A stretch of 37,060 nucleotides of DNA from Cyanobacteria bacterium SZAS LIN-3 (GTDB lineage: Bacteria > Cyanobacteriota > Vampirovibrionia > Obscuribacterales > Obscuribacteraceae). A program made the position numbers and the translations under genes. Positions within the stretch are counted from its first letter, which is position 1, and every line of letters starts with the position of its first letter. Positions 1 to 7,238 of this stretch are shown piece after piece. The stretch lies in NCBI GenBank assembly GCA_018266215.1, contig JAFEAV010000061.1, positions 1 through 37,060 of the forward strand, given 5' to 3'. The notes beneath the pieces are model-generated. The model was not told where the DNA came from, did not search any database, and saw nothing but the letters and a program-made list of their open reading frames with translations.

Positions 1-151
1 AGCACTGGCACCGCCGCTGGTAGTCTTTCCACTGCCGAAATCGTTTTTGCGCCCCCCCGCATCCTGCAGCCAAACTGCGTAATCAGGGGAGGTAAGTTTT
101 GCTCAAACTTACTACCGGTACTAGTATATACCAAATAGTGCTGCACGAGAA
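1..151. other. window edge, no supported gene
   Basis: No convincing start, ribosome-binding site or recognisable protein is visible on either strand. The plus frame open from base 1 runs about 45 codons to a stop near 135 and resembles no family I know. It could be the tail of a gene lying outside the window or simple intergenic DNA. The stretch lies downstream of the minus-strand gene ending at 152. Confidence 0.4.
92..112. repeat. perfect 8-bp inverted repeat
   Basis: GTAAGTTT (92-99) and AAACTTAC (105-112) form a perfect 8-bp stem with a 5-base loop. It lies 40-60 bp past the stop of the minus-strand gene at 152, so it may act as a transcript end. There is no uridine run after the stem on either strand, so a classical intrinsic terminator is not supported. 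Confidence 0.45.
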
Positions 152-700
152 CTAGGGACGGTCCATCATGGTGTATCCGCTGGTCGGCAACGTGAAGTTG
201 TCGGCCGACGGCGCGCCCATTGTCAGTGCCGTCAAATTGGTGGTCCGCTTGAGCGAGCCGCCGCTAAAAATCGACTGCACCATAATTTTCTGGATCTTAT
301 CCGTCCAGGTCTCTTTCAGACCACCCTTAACGGCCTCCACCTTGCCCAGGCAAAGGTGACCGCTAATATTTCTCACACCGAGATCTTGCATAAGGGTAGC
401 GCCTTCGCTCTCGGAGTCGGCCTTGTAATGGCCTCTGGTGATGATTTTTTGCGATTCCAGAATCGTATAAACCATCATCGTATTCAAGTCCACAATCGTT
501 ATCGTCTTGCCACCATTGATAGTCGTTTCGGTGCGGGTGCGACCGGCGCCGTCGGAGAGCTTATGCGTGGTCGCTGCATTGCCGTGGTTATCGGTAATGG
601 AATAGGTCGCATCATAAGCCGGTGGAATATCAGCGGCAAAAGCTGCGGCTGCACTTACAAGGGATAGAACACCTGCCATCAAAAGGCCAGTAGCTTTCAT
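152..700 (-). CDS. secreted protein of unknown function (possibly DUF4412/LolA-like)
   Basis: This is a 182-residue protein with a clear Sec signal peptide: a Lys at residue 2, a hydrophobic run to about 20 and an AFA-A type cleavage site. The mature part is short-stranded and Thr/Gly rich. Segments such as TITIVDLNTMMVYTI followed by ESQKIIT recall small periplasmic proteins of the DUF4412 or LolA-like type, in which a reported 'state' strand is followed by a Lys. That likeness is weak and is inference. The ATG at 700 is preceded by GGAGG at 711-715, ten bases upstream, which fixes the start. The gene stands alone; the next minus-strand gene upstream ends at 920. No catalytic motif is visible, and one lone Cys lies in the middle of the protein. 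Confidence 0.75.
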   Translation of the reverse strand: MKATGLLMAGVLSLVSAAAAFAADIPPAYDATYSITDNHGNAATTHKLSDGAGRTRTETTINGGKTITIVDLNTMMVYTILESQKIITRGHYKADSESEGATLMQDLGVRNISGHLCLGKVEAVKGGLKETWTDKIQKIMVQSIFSGGSLKRTTNLTALTMGAPSADNFTLPTSGYTMMDRP

Positions 701-919
701 CTAGGTTAATCCTCCAAAAGGGTCCGGAAAGCAAGAAGTAACGAAAGGAGCATTTATCCTATTAACGCGCCATGTCACCCTCTACCCCCATGATTTTGAA
801 ATTAGGGGGGCCGAAAAAAAGACGCGTCAGATGCCCCAGGATTCCGCCCCAGACAATAACACATGGGCGCATCCATCTAGCACGGATTCGACAGCAAGAA
901 AATACCAACCAGCCCGAAG

Positions 920-1867
920 CTAGGCCATATTGGTCATGGAATCGACAATTATCCGTTTTTGAATTCTGTCAGAGGGGCTGAAGCTGGAAGCGATCATGTT
1001 GAAGCGATCGTGAGAATTGGGCCGGTGCGTGTAGTGTTCAATTCTCTTGAGGGTTTCGGCTTCGTTTTGCACGGTACCGCCGGGATGCAGACCAGCACGG
1101 GAGAGAACGCGGCGCGCACCGCCTTCACCCATTTGATTGGTAATGTCGGCCACCAGGGCGGCTCCCTGCTCGGTATTAAGGCCGTAACGCTGAGCTGTTT
1201 CGATGGACTTCTGAGCAAAACCGCGGGCCTTATCGATTTGTACATTTTGATATTCGGGATCCCTCAAAGCGGTCTGCATGCGCTTCATAAGATCGGGATT
1301 GCCGGCCATGTTGGCGTGACGAACCCAGTGTTCGTTCTGCAGATTTTTGGCATAGGGGCCAAAAGTCTGGTCAAATTTTTCCGGATTTTTGTCATGAAAA
1401 GACTTGAGCAGGTCCGGCAGCTCGCCGCGCTTTTGATTCCACTGTCTGATGCCGACACTGATACCGTGACCGGCGTCGTTCTTAGTAATGTGGTCGAGAT
1501 CGCCTTCGTTAGCGCCAATAGCTTTTACTATGCGACCTTTGAGATCATTGCCGATGTGCGGACCGCCATCGCTGCCGTTATTTGCCGCTGCGGCATTGCG
1601 CTCCGACGGAGCCTGCGCTTTGTCGGAGGGAGCCGCACCACGGTCTGAAGGCATTGTCGCCTTGCCGAACTGAGCTGTGGAATCGAAAAGGTCAAGCTTA
1701 GGCAATCCCAGATCGGCTGGTTTGTGCGCACCGGCCGCGCGATGATCAGCCAGGGATGTCTGCTGGACCTGGTGCTGGAAAGCATTGTTCGCTTGCGATT
1801 CGACCGAACGGAAGGACGTCTGATCGAGGGGGCGTTGCGCCACTTCGTGGTTATGTTCGATTGCCAT
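920..1867 (-). CDS. leaderless protein with a C-terminal lysozyme-like domain
   Basis: A 315-residue protein. Residues 1-105 are polar, Gln/Ala/Ser rich and probably disordered, with no signal peptide or membrane segment. From about 108 on the sequence looks like a lysozyme/chitosanase-fold muramidase. A Glu in GANEGD (E121) is followed by GHGISVGIRQWNQ at 133-145, the glycine-rich strand that follows the catalytic Glu in phage- and bacterium-encoded lysozyme-like enzymes, and then by a Leu-rich helix. The expected activity is cleavage of peptidoglycan or a similar glycan; this is inferred from motif likeness only. The C-terminal part (EGGARRVLSRAG) is helical. The upstream region carries the TCACGT-N5-TCAC element at 1926-1941. 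The ATG lies in a sequence almost identical to the start region of the gene at 23799. The lack of a Sec signal suggests either a non-classical export route or a cytoplasmic role. Confidence 0.75.
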   Translation of the reverse strand: MAIEHNHEVAQRPLDQTSFRSVESQANNAFQHQVQQTSLADHRAAGAHKPADLGLPKLDLFDSTAQFGKATMPSDRGAAPSDKAQAPSERNAAAANNGSDGGPHIGNDLKGRIVKAIGANEGDLDHITKNDAGHGISVGIRQWNQKRGELPDLLKSFHDKNPEKFDQTFGPYAKNLQNEHWVRHANMAGNPDLMKRMQTALRDPEYQNVQIDKARGFAQKSIETAQRYGLNTEQGAALVADITNQMGEGGARRVLSRAGLHPGGTVQNEAETLKRIEHYTHRPNSHDRFNMIASSFSPSDRIQKRIIVDSMTNMA

Positions 1868-1879
1868 AGTAAGAGCTCA
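1864..1879 (-). promoter_or_regulatory. start-codon leader shared with the gene at 23799
   Basis: The plus-strand sequence ccatagtaagagctca covers the start codon and 12 bases upstream. At 23796-23811 the same 16 bases recur with a single change (g to a). Neither has a strong GGAGG, so the conserved GAGCT may serve as a weak ribosome-binding site, or the block may be a regulatory site in the transcript. Confidence 0.5.
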
Positions 1880-1903
1880 CGCACGGGGTGTAGAAAATTC
1901 GTG

Positions 1904-1915
1904 AGTATATTAATA
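1904..1915 (-). promoter_or_regulatory. possible -10 region for the lysozyme-like gene
   Basis: On the minus strand two AT-rich hexamers fit a -10: TATTAA (1910-1915), ten bases after the direct-repeat element, and TATACT (1904-1909). No TTGACA-like -35 is present. The direct repeats occupy that place, as in activator-dependent PhoB-class promoters. This is a proposal from spacing only. Confidence 0.3.
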
Positions 1916-1925
1916 GTACTTAAGT

Positions 1926-1941
1926 CGTGAAAAATACGTGA
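1926..1941 (-). promoter_or_regulatory. direct-repeat operator TCACGT-N5-TCAC, copy 1
   Basis: Read on the minus strand, TCACG (1941-1937) and TCACG (1930-1926) are repeated with an exact 11-bp period. The element begins 58 bp upstream of the ATG at 1867. A further TCACG half-site lies nearer the gene at 1900-1904. The same 10 fixed bases occur upstream of the genes at 2909 and 23799. An 11-bp direct repeat is typical of sites for OmpR/PhoB-type response regulators; the actual regulator is unknown. Confidence 0.55.
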
Positions 1942-1961
1942 TTGTACGATTGACTGCGCAA

Positions 1962-2909
1962 TTAGCGCATTAACTGCGGCACGCGCGGCGGTATGGGCGA
2001 AATCACCGGCGGGCAATAAGCCACATTCTGAGCGACGATTCGGGTCAGACGTTCCTTGACTGCGGCATCATCCACATAGCCCAGGACGGCATTGATGTTG
2101 TCGCTGGTAATGAATTTGTGACCGACCGGCACACCCATTTCATCACGCATTTCAGGATTTGCCCGACACTCGTCTTCGTAGGTCCGTTTCAGAGCCGCCG
2201 TCAGGGCCAGCACCTGCGCTTCCTCGATAACTCGGCCGTCGGATCCCAGCACTCTTGCAGCCACCTGATGCGGCCCTTCTCCGGGGCGGGTCTCCGCCTG
2301 ACGAGCGATAACCTCGGTCACGGTGACAGGCACTACCACAATCTCTTCCGCCTGCGCCTGAGCCAGCTCCTGCTCGGCCTGGGCCCGGTCGAGAGCGGAA
2401 ACATTGAGCTCAATGGACTGTATCTGCCTGGCGATCGCCACCTGCTCGGCCGCCATGCGCTCACGTCCGGCTCGGGCAGAAGCAGCATCAATAGCACCGC
2501 TGACATTTTTATAGGGCGACAGTGAAAAGCTATTCCAGTGCTGCAGCAAATACTCGGCGCCGCGCACAAAATGTTGCAGACGCTCATCATCACCGGCCGG
2601 TGGGCTCTGGGCCTCGGCCAGGGCCAGCGCCAGACTATCCTTCGTTATCGGTCCGCAGAGCGCCAGGCTGACGACGGTCGACAGGGAGCTGACGGCGTTG
2701 AGTGCCGCTTCGTTGGCGGCATAGCGGGCGCGAAACTCAGCTTCCAGCCGACGAGCTTCCGCTCGCAGCGGCGAGACGTTTTGCACCGCCCGGATGCTGC
2801 GTACGACGGGCGCTGTGCGCACGGCGGAGACATCCGCTATTAGTTGTCCGAAGGCTCTGTAAACAGCCTGAGATTCGCTGACAGGAAGGGTTATTGCAGT
2901 TGCGCTCAT
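1962..2909 (-). CDS. leaderless protein of unknown function, helical
   Basis: A 315-residue protein I cannot assign. It has no signal peptide or membrane segment. Residues 45-75 and 150-200 are Ala/Glu/Arg/Gln rich and look like coiled-coil helices (for example QAEQELAQAQAEE), followed by a Val/Thr-rich linker. The C-terminal 95 residues form a separate unit beginning RPGEGPHQVAARVL, continuing with a Leu/Thr helix, PVGHKFITSDNINAVL, and ending in a Pro-rich tail. The GEGP-x-QVA start followed by a G-x-x-F/L-TSDN segment suggests a small repeat-like binding module, but I cannot name it. The start is the ATG at 2909, with GAGG ten bases upstream (2920-2923). It lies 94 bp upstream of the lysozyme-like gene, in the same direction, and each has its own copy of the direct-repeat operator. 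Confidence 0.7.
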   Translation of the reverse strand: MSATAITLPVSESQAVYRAFGQLIADVSAVRTAPVVRSIRAVQNVSPLRAEARRLEAEFRARYAANEAALNAVSSLSTVVSLALCGPITKDSLALALAEAQSPPAGDDERLQHFVRGAEYLLQHWNSFSLSPYKNVSGAIDAASARAGRERMAAEQVAIARQIQSIELNVSALDRAQAEQELAQAQAEEIVVVPVTVTEVIARQAETRPGEGPHQVAARVLGSDGRVIEEAQVLALTAALKRTYEDECRANPEMRDEMGVPVGHKFITSDNINAVLGYVDDAAVKERLTRIVAQNVAYCPPVISPIPPRVPQLMR

Positions 2910-2995
2910 TAGTAAGTTGCCTCAGATGATGCAAGGAAGTCGCTGGTGAAAGTGCAGCTCAGTCGGGGGACGACGAAAACAAGATAAGACCCGCC

Positions 2996-3012
2996 TTGTG
3001 AAAATCACGTGA
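2996..3012 (-). promoter_or_regulatory. direct-repeat operator TCACGT-N5-TCAC, copy 2
   Basis: On the minus strand TCACG (3012-3008) and TCACA (3001-2997) are 11 bp apart, 86 bp upstream of the ATG at 2909. Fourteen of 17 bases match copy 1. An additional TCAC lies 8 bp further upstream (3017-3020). A TATCTT -10 candidate sits 9 bp downstream, at 2981-2986. The TCACGTGA inside the element is also a perfect 8-bp palindrome. Confidence 0.55.
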
Positions 3013-3044
3013 AGGGGTGAATTTGAAATAGCTGGCGAAATCAA

Positions 3045-3073
3045 TTTGACGGAGCAGACTCTGTCCGTTCAAA
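3045..3073. repeat. imperfect 29-bp palindrome
   Basis: The left arm TTTGACGGA and right arm TCCGTTCAAA pair with one bulged base, and the inner CAGA/TCTG also pairs, so nearly the whole 29 bases can fold. There is no uridine run. It could be a regulator site or an RNA hairpin for either flanking gene. Confidence 0.4.
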
Positions 3074-3318
3074 TACAAAAGACCAGCAGAACAGATCCGC
3101 GATTAATTTCCAGACTTTTCGCGATTCTATTTGAGTAGGATGGAAGAAGTTTTCCCCTTCAAAGGAATGACACCATGAATAGATAGGGTTTTTATTCTGT
3201 GCGCTCACTGAGACACCTCCAAGCACGAGGCTATTTTTAAGCCAACAACAGTAAGCGTCTCCCTCAAATAAGGTTTTACCTAAAAAAGCTGTTCAGAATA
3301 AGTGGGAAATTGAGAACA

Positions 3319-3951
3319 ATGAACAACCTGAAAATCTTGCTTGGTGTTGTTTTGCTGCTGTTTTCAATTGTTCAGCCCTCAGAGTCAAGATCGAAGCTTT
3401 TGGGAGATCAGCTATTCAAGCTTTATCAACAAAAGCTCAGGTCCTCCTTTGAGCCTAATTGCCTTTCGTCAACAGAAACAGTCATTCTTTTGAAAGTTAA
3501 TCCATTACATGAGGGACCAACAATTACAGTCGTTTCAACAACACGAGCCATCCCCGAAGACATTTTTTACTGTAAGCAGGCGGTTTGGGAGGCCTACCCA
3601 CTGCCCAAGATGTTTGATATTTGCGACGGATACTGCGAATTCAGTGGAGATATCAGGCGGGGTGGATGTCCAGACATAGACTTGGTAAGCAGTGATGCCA
3701 AAATTTTAAAGCTTCATTTGATACCGAGATCGGCAGTCCAGAGATATCCTGGAATTATTGACGAGAATGATATACGAAGGAAGGAAAATATCCTTTTGCT
3801 ATCAGCAAAAAATCTCGACAACCCAGGTCTGGAGCAGTTTCGCAAAGATTGGGTGGCCTTTCTTGTTTCCCACGATAGCCTGACCAGATCTGAATTAGAC
3901 AAGCAAGCTACTGACCTCAAAAACAAGTTTAGCCACCTCTTCAATGACTGA
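3319..3951 (+). CDS. secreted orphan protein, possible TonB-C-like region
   Basis: About 210 residues beginning with a good signal peptide (Lys, then LLGVVLLLFSIV, cleavage near SES). The ATG at 3319 is preferred because it sits directly before the signal peptide; a TTG at 3310 is an alternative, and neither has a strong ribosome-binding site. The middle contains FYCKQAVWEAYPLPKM. This resembles the 'C-x-AVW-x-x-PLP' part of TonB/TolA C-terminal domains, which contact partners in the periplasm; the match is short and the call tentative. Several Cys residues (FYC, ICDGYC, GGCPD) could form disulfides. Base use is clearly AT-richer than the neighbours, so recent acquisition is possible. It converges on the SDR gene with a 27-bp gap. 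Confidence 0.65.
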   Translation: MNNLKILLGVVLLLFSIVQPSESRSKLLGDQLFKLYQQKLRSSFEPNCLSSTETVILLKVNPLHEGPTITVVSTTRAIPEDIFYCKQAVWEAYPLPKMFDICDGYCEFSGDIRRGGCPDIDLVSSDAKILKLHLIPRSAVQRYPGIIDENDIRRKENILLLSAKNLDNPGLEQFRKDWVAFLVSHDSLTRSELDKQATDLKNKFSHLFND

Positions 3952-3978
3952 AGACTCGTTTGAGGTTCCTTTTCCAAC

Positions 3979-4974
3979 TCAAACCACGCCCGTTCGCTCA
4001 GCCACCCCGCACCACTCGCGATACCAGCTGATGGCTCGACCGAGGCCGTCCTCGAGTTCAAACTCCGGCGCCCAGCCAAGCAGTGCGCGGATTTTTTCCG
4101 AGCTCAGATACTGCGCCTGAATCTCTCGGCTCGCCTGCCCTTCGACAATTGGCTTGAGATCAGCGCGTCCCATTAGTTTGCAAATCAGCTCCACTATTTC
4201 CAGCACCGAGACCGGCGCATCATTGCTGATGTTAAAAGCCTGGCCGTGCAGGCCACAGTCCTCAAGCATGCGCGAAGCGATGGCTATATTAGCCCGGGCC
4301 GCATCCTGCACATAGATATAATCGCGCACCGGCGAACCGTCCGAACGCACCACCGGCCTTTCACCCTTGAGCACGCTCAATATCGTACCGGGCACGATGC
4401 GGCTCAAATGCAGGTCGCCGCCGCCGTAGAGATTGCCGCAGCGAGTAATGCAAACAGGCAAACCATATGAGTGAAAGTATGAGCGGGCAATCAAATCGGT
4501 ACAGCTCTTCGACACGTCATAGGGGAAACGCCCCTGCATCGGCGCGTCTTCCAGGTAGGGAAGATTCTCCTGGTCACCGTAGGCCTTGTCCGAGGAAGCC
4601 ACCACTATGGCCTCGATTTTCTGGCCGCCGTTTCTCTGCAAACGAGCCGCTTCCATCAAGTTCCAGGTGCCCATAATGTTGGAAGCAAAGGTCGGCAGCG
4701 GATTTTCATTGGCCACGCCGACTATGGCCTGCGCCGCCAGATGGAAAATGACATTGATGCCGTCCTCGGCAATTACCTGGCGACAGCCTTCAAAACTTTC
4801 AATATCGACCTGTCTGAGCGCTACGCGGTCCTTGAGGGCGTGTATACGCGAGCCCTCCGGATAAACCCTATCCAGACCGACAACACTCACTCCCAGCTCA
4901 AGCAAGAGCTCACAGACCCACGGACCCAAAAAACCCGCGCACCCGGTTACCAGCACTTTCTTTTCCGCTAACAT
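3979..4974 (-). CDS. NAD-dependent sugar-nucleotide epimerase/dehydratase (extended SDR)
   Basis: A 331-residue extended short-chain dehydrogenase. The Rossmann signature TGCAGFLG is at residues 10-17. The catalytic region reads SSDKAYG (127-133) and YDVSK (Y152, K156). The SSDKxY segment and the later TRCGNLYGGGDLHLSRIVPG are closest to CDP-glucose 4,6-dehydratase (RfbG) and GDP-mannose 4,6-dehydratase relatives. It should therefore oxidise and dehydrate or epimerise a nucleotide sugar for cell-surface polysaccharide; the exact substrate is not readable. The ATG at 4974 has GGAGA at 4979-4983 upstream; a TTG one codon earlier is a less likely start. It stands alone rather than in a polysaccharide cluster. 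Length and motifs look intact. Confidence 0.88.
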   Translation of the reverse strand: MLAEKKVLVTGCAGFLGPWVCELLLELGVSVVGLDRVYPEGSRIHALKDRVALRQVDIESFEGCRQVIAEDGINVIFHLAAQAIVGVANENPLPTFASNIMGTWNLMEAARLQRNGGQKIEAIVVASSDKAYGDQENLPYLEDAPMQGRFPYDVSKSCTDLIARSYFHSYGLPVCITRCGNLYGGGDLHLSRIVPGTILSVLKGERPVVRSDGSPVRDYIYVQDAARANIAIASRMLEDCGLHGQAFNISNDAPVSVLEIVELICKLMGRADLKPIVEGQASREIQAQYLSSEKIRALLGWAPEFELEDGLGRAISWYREWCGVAERTGVV

Positions 4975-5040
4975 CAAATCTCCAATCCGGCAGATTACCT
5001 TCTAGCCATGGGCTATCTTAAGACAATCTGCCCCGAATTG

Positions 5041-5072
5041 AAAAAATCCAGCGCCATACATAGAAATATGGC
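5041..5072 (-). terminator. probable intrinsic terminator of the protease operon
   Basis: On the minus strand GCCATA (5072-5067) pairs with TATGGC (5058-5053) around an 8-base loop, followed after a short spacer by a run of six T (5046-5041). It begins at the last base of the HtrA-like gene's stop codon. Confidence 0.55.
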
Positions 5073-5950
5073 TATTTGTTCTTATCGCTGCGGCGAGCAA
5101 TCAGGTCGTCCACCATGGCTTTCGTCAGAGGCGTCGATACCGAGGTGAAGGGGCTGGTTTGCAGATCGTTGATACCCACGACCTTGCCGTCTTTATTAAA
5201 GACGGCACCGCCGGAGAAGCCCTCGCGGATAGGCACTGTCTGGTTCAATATCTGACGCTGCGGGTCCTCGCCGGGCAAGGGCTTGATCATGTAATTGATA
5301 GCGTCGCGCGTCTGCGAGCCATCGATGACACCCGTTGATGTATAGATGGCGTGCGAGGTGTAGGGCTGCCCCATGGTTATGACATTGACCGAGCCGTCTG
5401 CCGCCACAGGCTTATCGATCACCTTTGCCGGCTTGCACACCTGCTCAGTGTCGGCCCCGGTGTCGACTTTGACCAGAGCCAGATCATGGGCCGGGTCGCT
5501 GGTGACGACGCGGGCCGAATAAGCTTTGCCGTTGGCCATAACCACCTCGGCACCGGTGGGGATGACGTGCTGCTGCGGCGTACCTTTGGGCACATGATCA
5601 TCGGTTATGACCAGGCAACTGTCGGCCTCCCGGGCCACTGTAACGCCGCTGCCGCCCCATTCTTTTGGCGTACCGGCCGCATCCTGCGCCTGATCGTCGC
5701 TTTTGCCGTGCATTTTGAAATAACTGACACTGGGCCGCAGGTCTCGGTAGAGCTGCAAGACGTTGAGCTCATCAGCCCCGGTTGGAGGAGCGAAACTTTG
5801 CATTTCGCAGCCGCTGCTGCGGGGATTGCGTGACAGGACCAGCAGTTCGTTAGCGCCTGGTTGTACAGGACAGGCCCGGCCGAAGAAATCATTGGCCTGA
5901 TCCCCGTTTGGGGAGTTAGCGTCTCCGGCGGATGGTTTTCTCGAATCCAT
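5072..5950 (-). CDS. HtrA/DegP-like trypsin-fold serine protease without signal peptide
   Basis: A 292-residue chymotrypsin-fold protease of the S1C (HtrA/Deg) type, without a PDZ domain. The triad is visible: His119 in ITDDHVPKG, Asp156 in DPAHDLALVKV and Ser246 in REGFSGGAVF, where GNSGG is usual and Asn is replaced by Phe. WGGSGVTV at 98-105 is the conserved first strand. HtrA enzymes normally act in the periplasm on damaged proteins. Here the N-terminus (residues 1-60) is polar, with no signal peptide or anchor. The ATG at 5950 has AGAGG seven bases upstream (5958-5962). It is the last gene of a three-gene operon, 13 bp after the S41 protease. The missing PDZ may be supplied by that neighbour, which has one; this is inference. 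Confidence 0.85.
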   Translation of the reverse strand: MDSRKPSAGDANSPNGDQANDFFGRACPVQPGANELLVLSRNPRSSGCEMQSFAPPTGADELNVLQLYRDLRPSVSYFKMHGKSDDQAQDAAGTPKEWGGSGVTVAREADSCLVITDDHVPKGTPQQHVIPTGAEVVMANGKAYSARVVTSDPAHDLALVKVDTGADTEQVCKPAKVIDKPVAADGSVNVITMGQPYTSHAIYTSTGVIDGSQTRDAINYMIKPLPGEDPQRQILNQTVPIREGFSGGAVFNKDGKVVGINDLQTSPFTSVSTPLTKAMVDDLIARRSDKNK

Positions 5951-5963
5951 AACTTTGCCTCTG

Positions 5964-7238
5964 CTAGTGCTGTTCCAAAAGTAATTTCAGGGCCGCCTTG
6001 AGTTGCTCGTCTTCAGTATCCTGTGGTTTTAAGGGCAATTCTCGGTCAGGGATGACACCCCGGCCCGACAGGTCATAACCGGATGGCGTGAGGTATTTCA
6101 TACCGGCTATGCGCAGCTCGCCGCCGCCGGCAAAATGTGCCGTGCGGTAACCGACAGCTTTACCAAAAGTATGGGTGCCCAGCACCGTGGCCCGATGATT
6201 GTCCTTGAGGGCACCGGTCAAAACTTCAGCGGCACTGGCGGAAGAGCCGTTAACCAGAACGGTCATCGGCAGCCGCCGCAGGGTCTCCAGCAGTTGCGGA
6301 TCCACAGGTCGGCCGCCCACCGTCAGTTGATCGGCGGGCAGGACATGCAGGTCATTCTCACGCACACCATCAACATCGGCAGGATCATGCGAGCGCACAT
6401 ATTGCTTGGCCACGACCATTTTTTCAGAAGGCAAAAAGAGCGATGCGGCGGTCACGGCCACAGGCAAATCTCCGCCGGGATCATTGCGCAGGTCCAGCAC
6501 AAGGCCTTTGAGACCACCGACCTGAGCCTGATTGAGCTGACTTATTTGTTTCAGCATCTCACCCAGGCGACCCTCACTTTTAAAATCAGGCAGGCGCACA
6601 TAGCCCACCCCACCATCGAGCATGCGCGACTCGACTTGCTCGGGAGGCGTCGGGGCAAGCGGCAGGCTGACAACTTTATCCGGCGCCCCCTGGGGCACAG
6701 CGTCCACAGCCTCGACCTGCATCTGCTCGCCGGCCCGGGCATTTTGCAGAGCTTTGGCCTGCTGCAGCGAAAGACTCGAGAGATCGGTGCCATTGATGGA
6801 GCGGACAATGTCTCCTTCCCGCAGTGGAGACTTCTGGGCAGGAGAGCCGTAGTGAATGAATTCAATTTTGTACTTACCGTCGCCGGTGGGGGCCAGTTCA
6901 AAACCAGCCGGCACCAGACCGAGGCGCTCGCGGTCGGCTATAGCTTCCTGCTCCGCGCGGCTTACGTACTTGGTCCAGGGATTGTGCAAACTTTCGGCCA
7001 TGCGCTTGAGCGCCAGATCCAGATCGGCCGGGGTGCAGAGACGGTCGTCGTATTTATGTTCGTACTGATCAAAGTCTTTCAGGGCGCGGGGATCAAAATA
7101 CTTCTCCTTCACTTCCTCGAAGCCGCTGTGATAAAAGTGTTGCCAGACCGGCGGCACACTGTCGCACTGCGAAAAGCCCGCCAGATCATCTGCGGCTCCG
7201 CCTTTTACTGCTTTCCCATCATCCAGCCTGTCGCTCAA
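5964..7238 (-). CDS. S41 C-terminal processing peptidase with PDZ domain
   Basis: A 424-residue CtpA/Prc-family protease. A PDZ domain spans about 125-180 (HYGSPAQKSPLREGDIVRSINGTDL). The S41 core follows: GVGYVRLPDF at 210-219, LVLDLRNDPGG at 246-256, the nucleophile Ser335 in SSASAAE, and the general base Lys360 in TFGKAVG. The 22-residue distance from the Glu after the nucleophile to the Lys equals that in Prc, so the Ser/Lys dyad looks intact. Such enzymes trim C-termini of periplasmic proteins. This one has a polar N-terminus (MSDRLDDGKAVKGG) and no signal peptide. It starts at TTG, whose bases overlap the TGA stop of the preceding gene (TTGA), so translation is probably coupled. Confidence 0.88.
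   Translation of the reverse strand: MSDRLDDGKAVKGGAADDLAGFSQCDSVPPVWQHFYHSGFEEVKEKYFDPRALKDFDQYEHKYDDRLCTPADLDLALKRMAESLHNPWTKYVSRAEQEAIADRERLGLVPAGFELAPTGDGKYKIEFIHYGSPAQKSPLREGDIVRSINGTDLSSLSLQQAKALQNARAGEQMQVEAVDAVPQGAPDKVVSLPLAPTPPEQVESRMLDGGVGYVRLPDFKSEGRLGEMLKQISQLNQAQVGGLKGLVLDLRNDPGGDLPVAVTAASLFLPSEKMVVAKQYVRSHDPADVDGVRENDLHVLPADQLTVGGRPVDPQLLETLRRLPMTVLVNGSSASAAEVLTGALKDNHRATVLGTHTFGKAVGYRTAHFAGGGELRIAGMKYLTPSGYDLSGRGVIPDRELPLKPQDTEDEQLKAALKLLLEQH

Larger units (their letters stand above)
2910..3318. other. 409-bp intergenic region
   Basis: This region holds the operator at 2996-3012, the imperfect palindrome at 3045-3073 and the unmarked upstream region of the plus-strand gene at 3319. 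A 61-codon minus-strand frame (3041-3226) is open but has no ribosome-binding site or family likeness. The DNA becomes visibly AT-richer from about 3000 to 3950 than the flanks. Confidence 0.5.

Noticed and set aside
814..828. T-run after GACGCGTC downstream of the lysozyme-like gene
   Set aside because: The palindrome leaves no room for a loop, so it cannot form a terminator hairpin, and no larger stem is seen.
3041..3226. 61-codon minus-strand frame in the AT-rich gap
   Set aside because: It has no ribosome-binding site, no hydrophobic or Cys pattern and no family likeness. It includes the palindrome.
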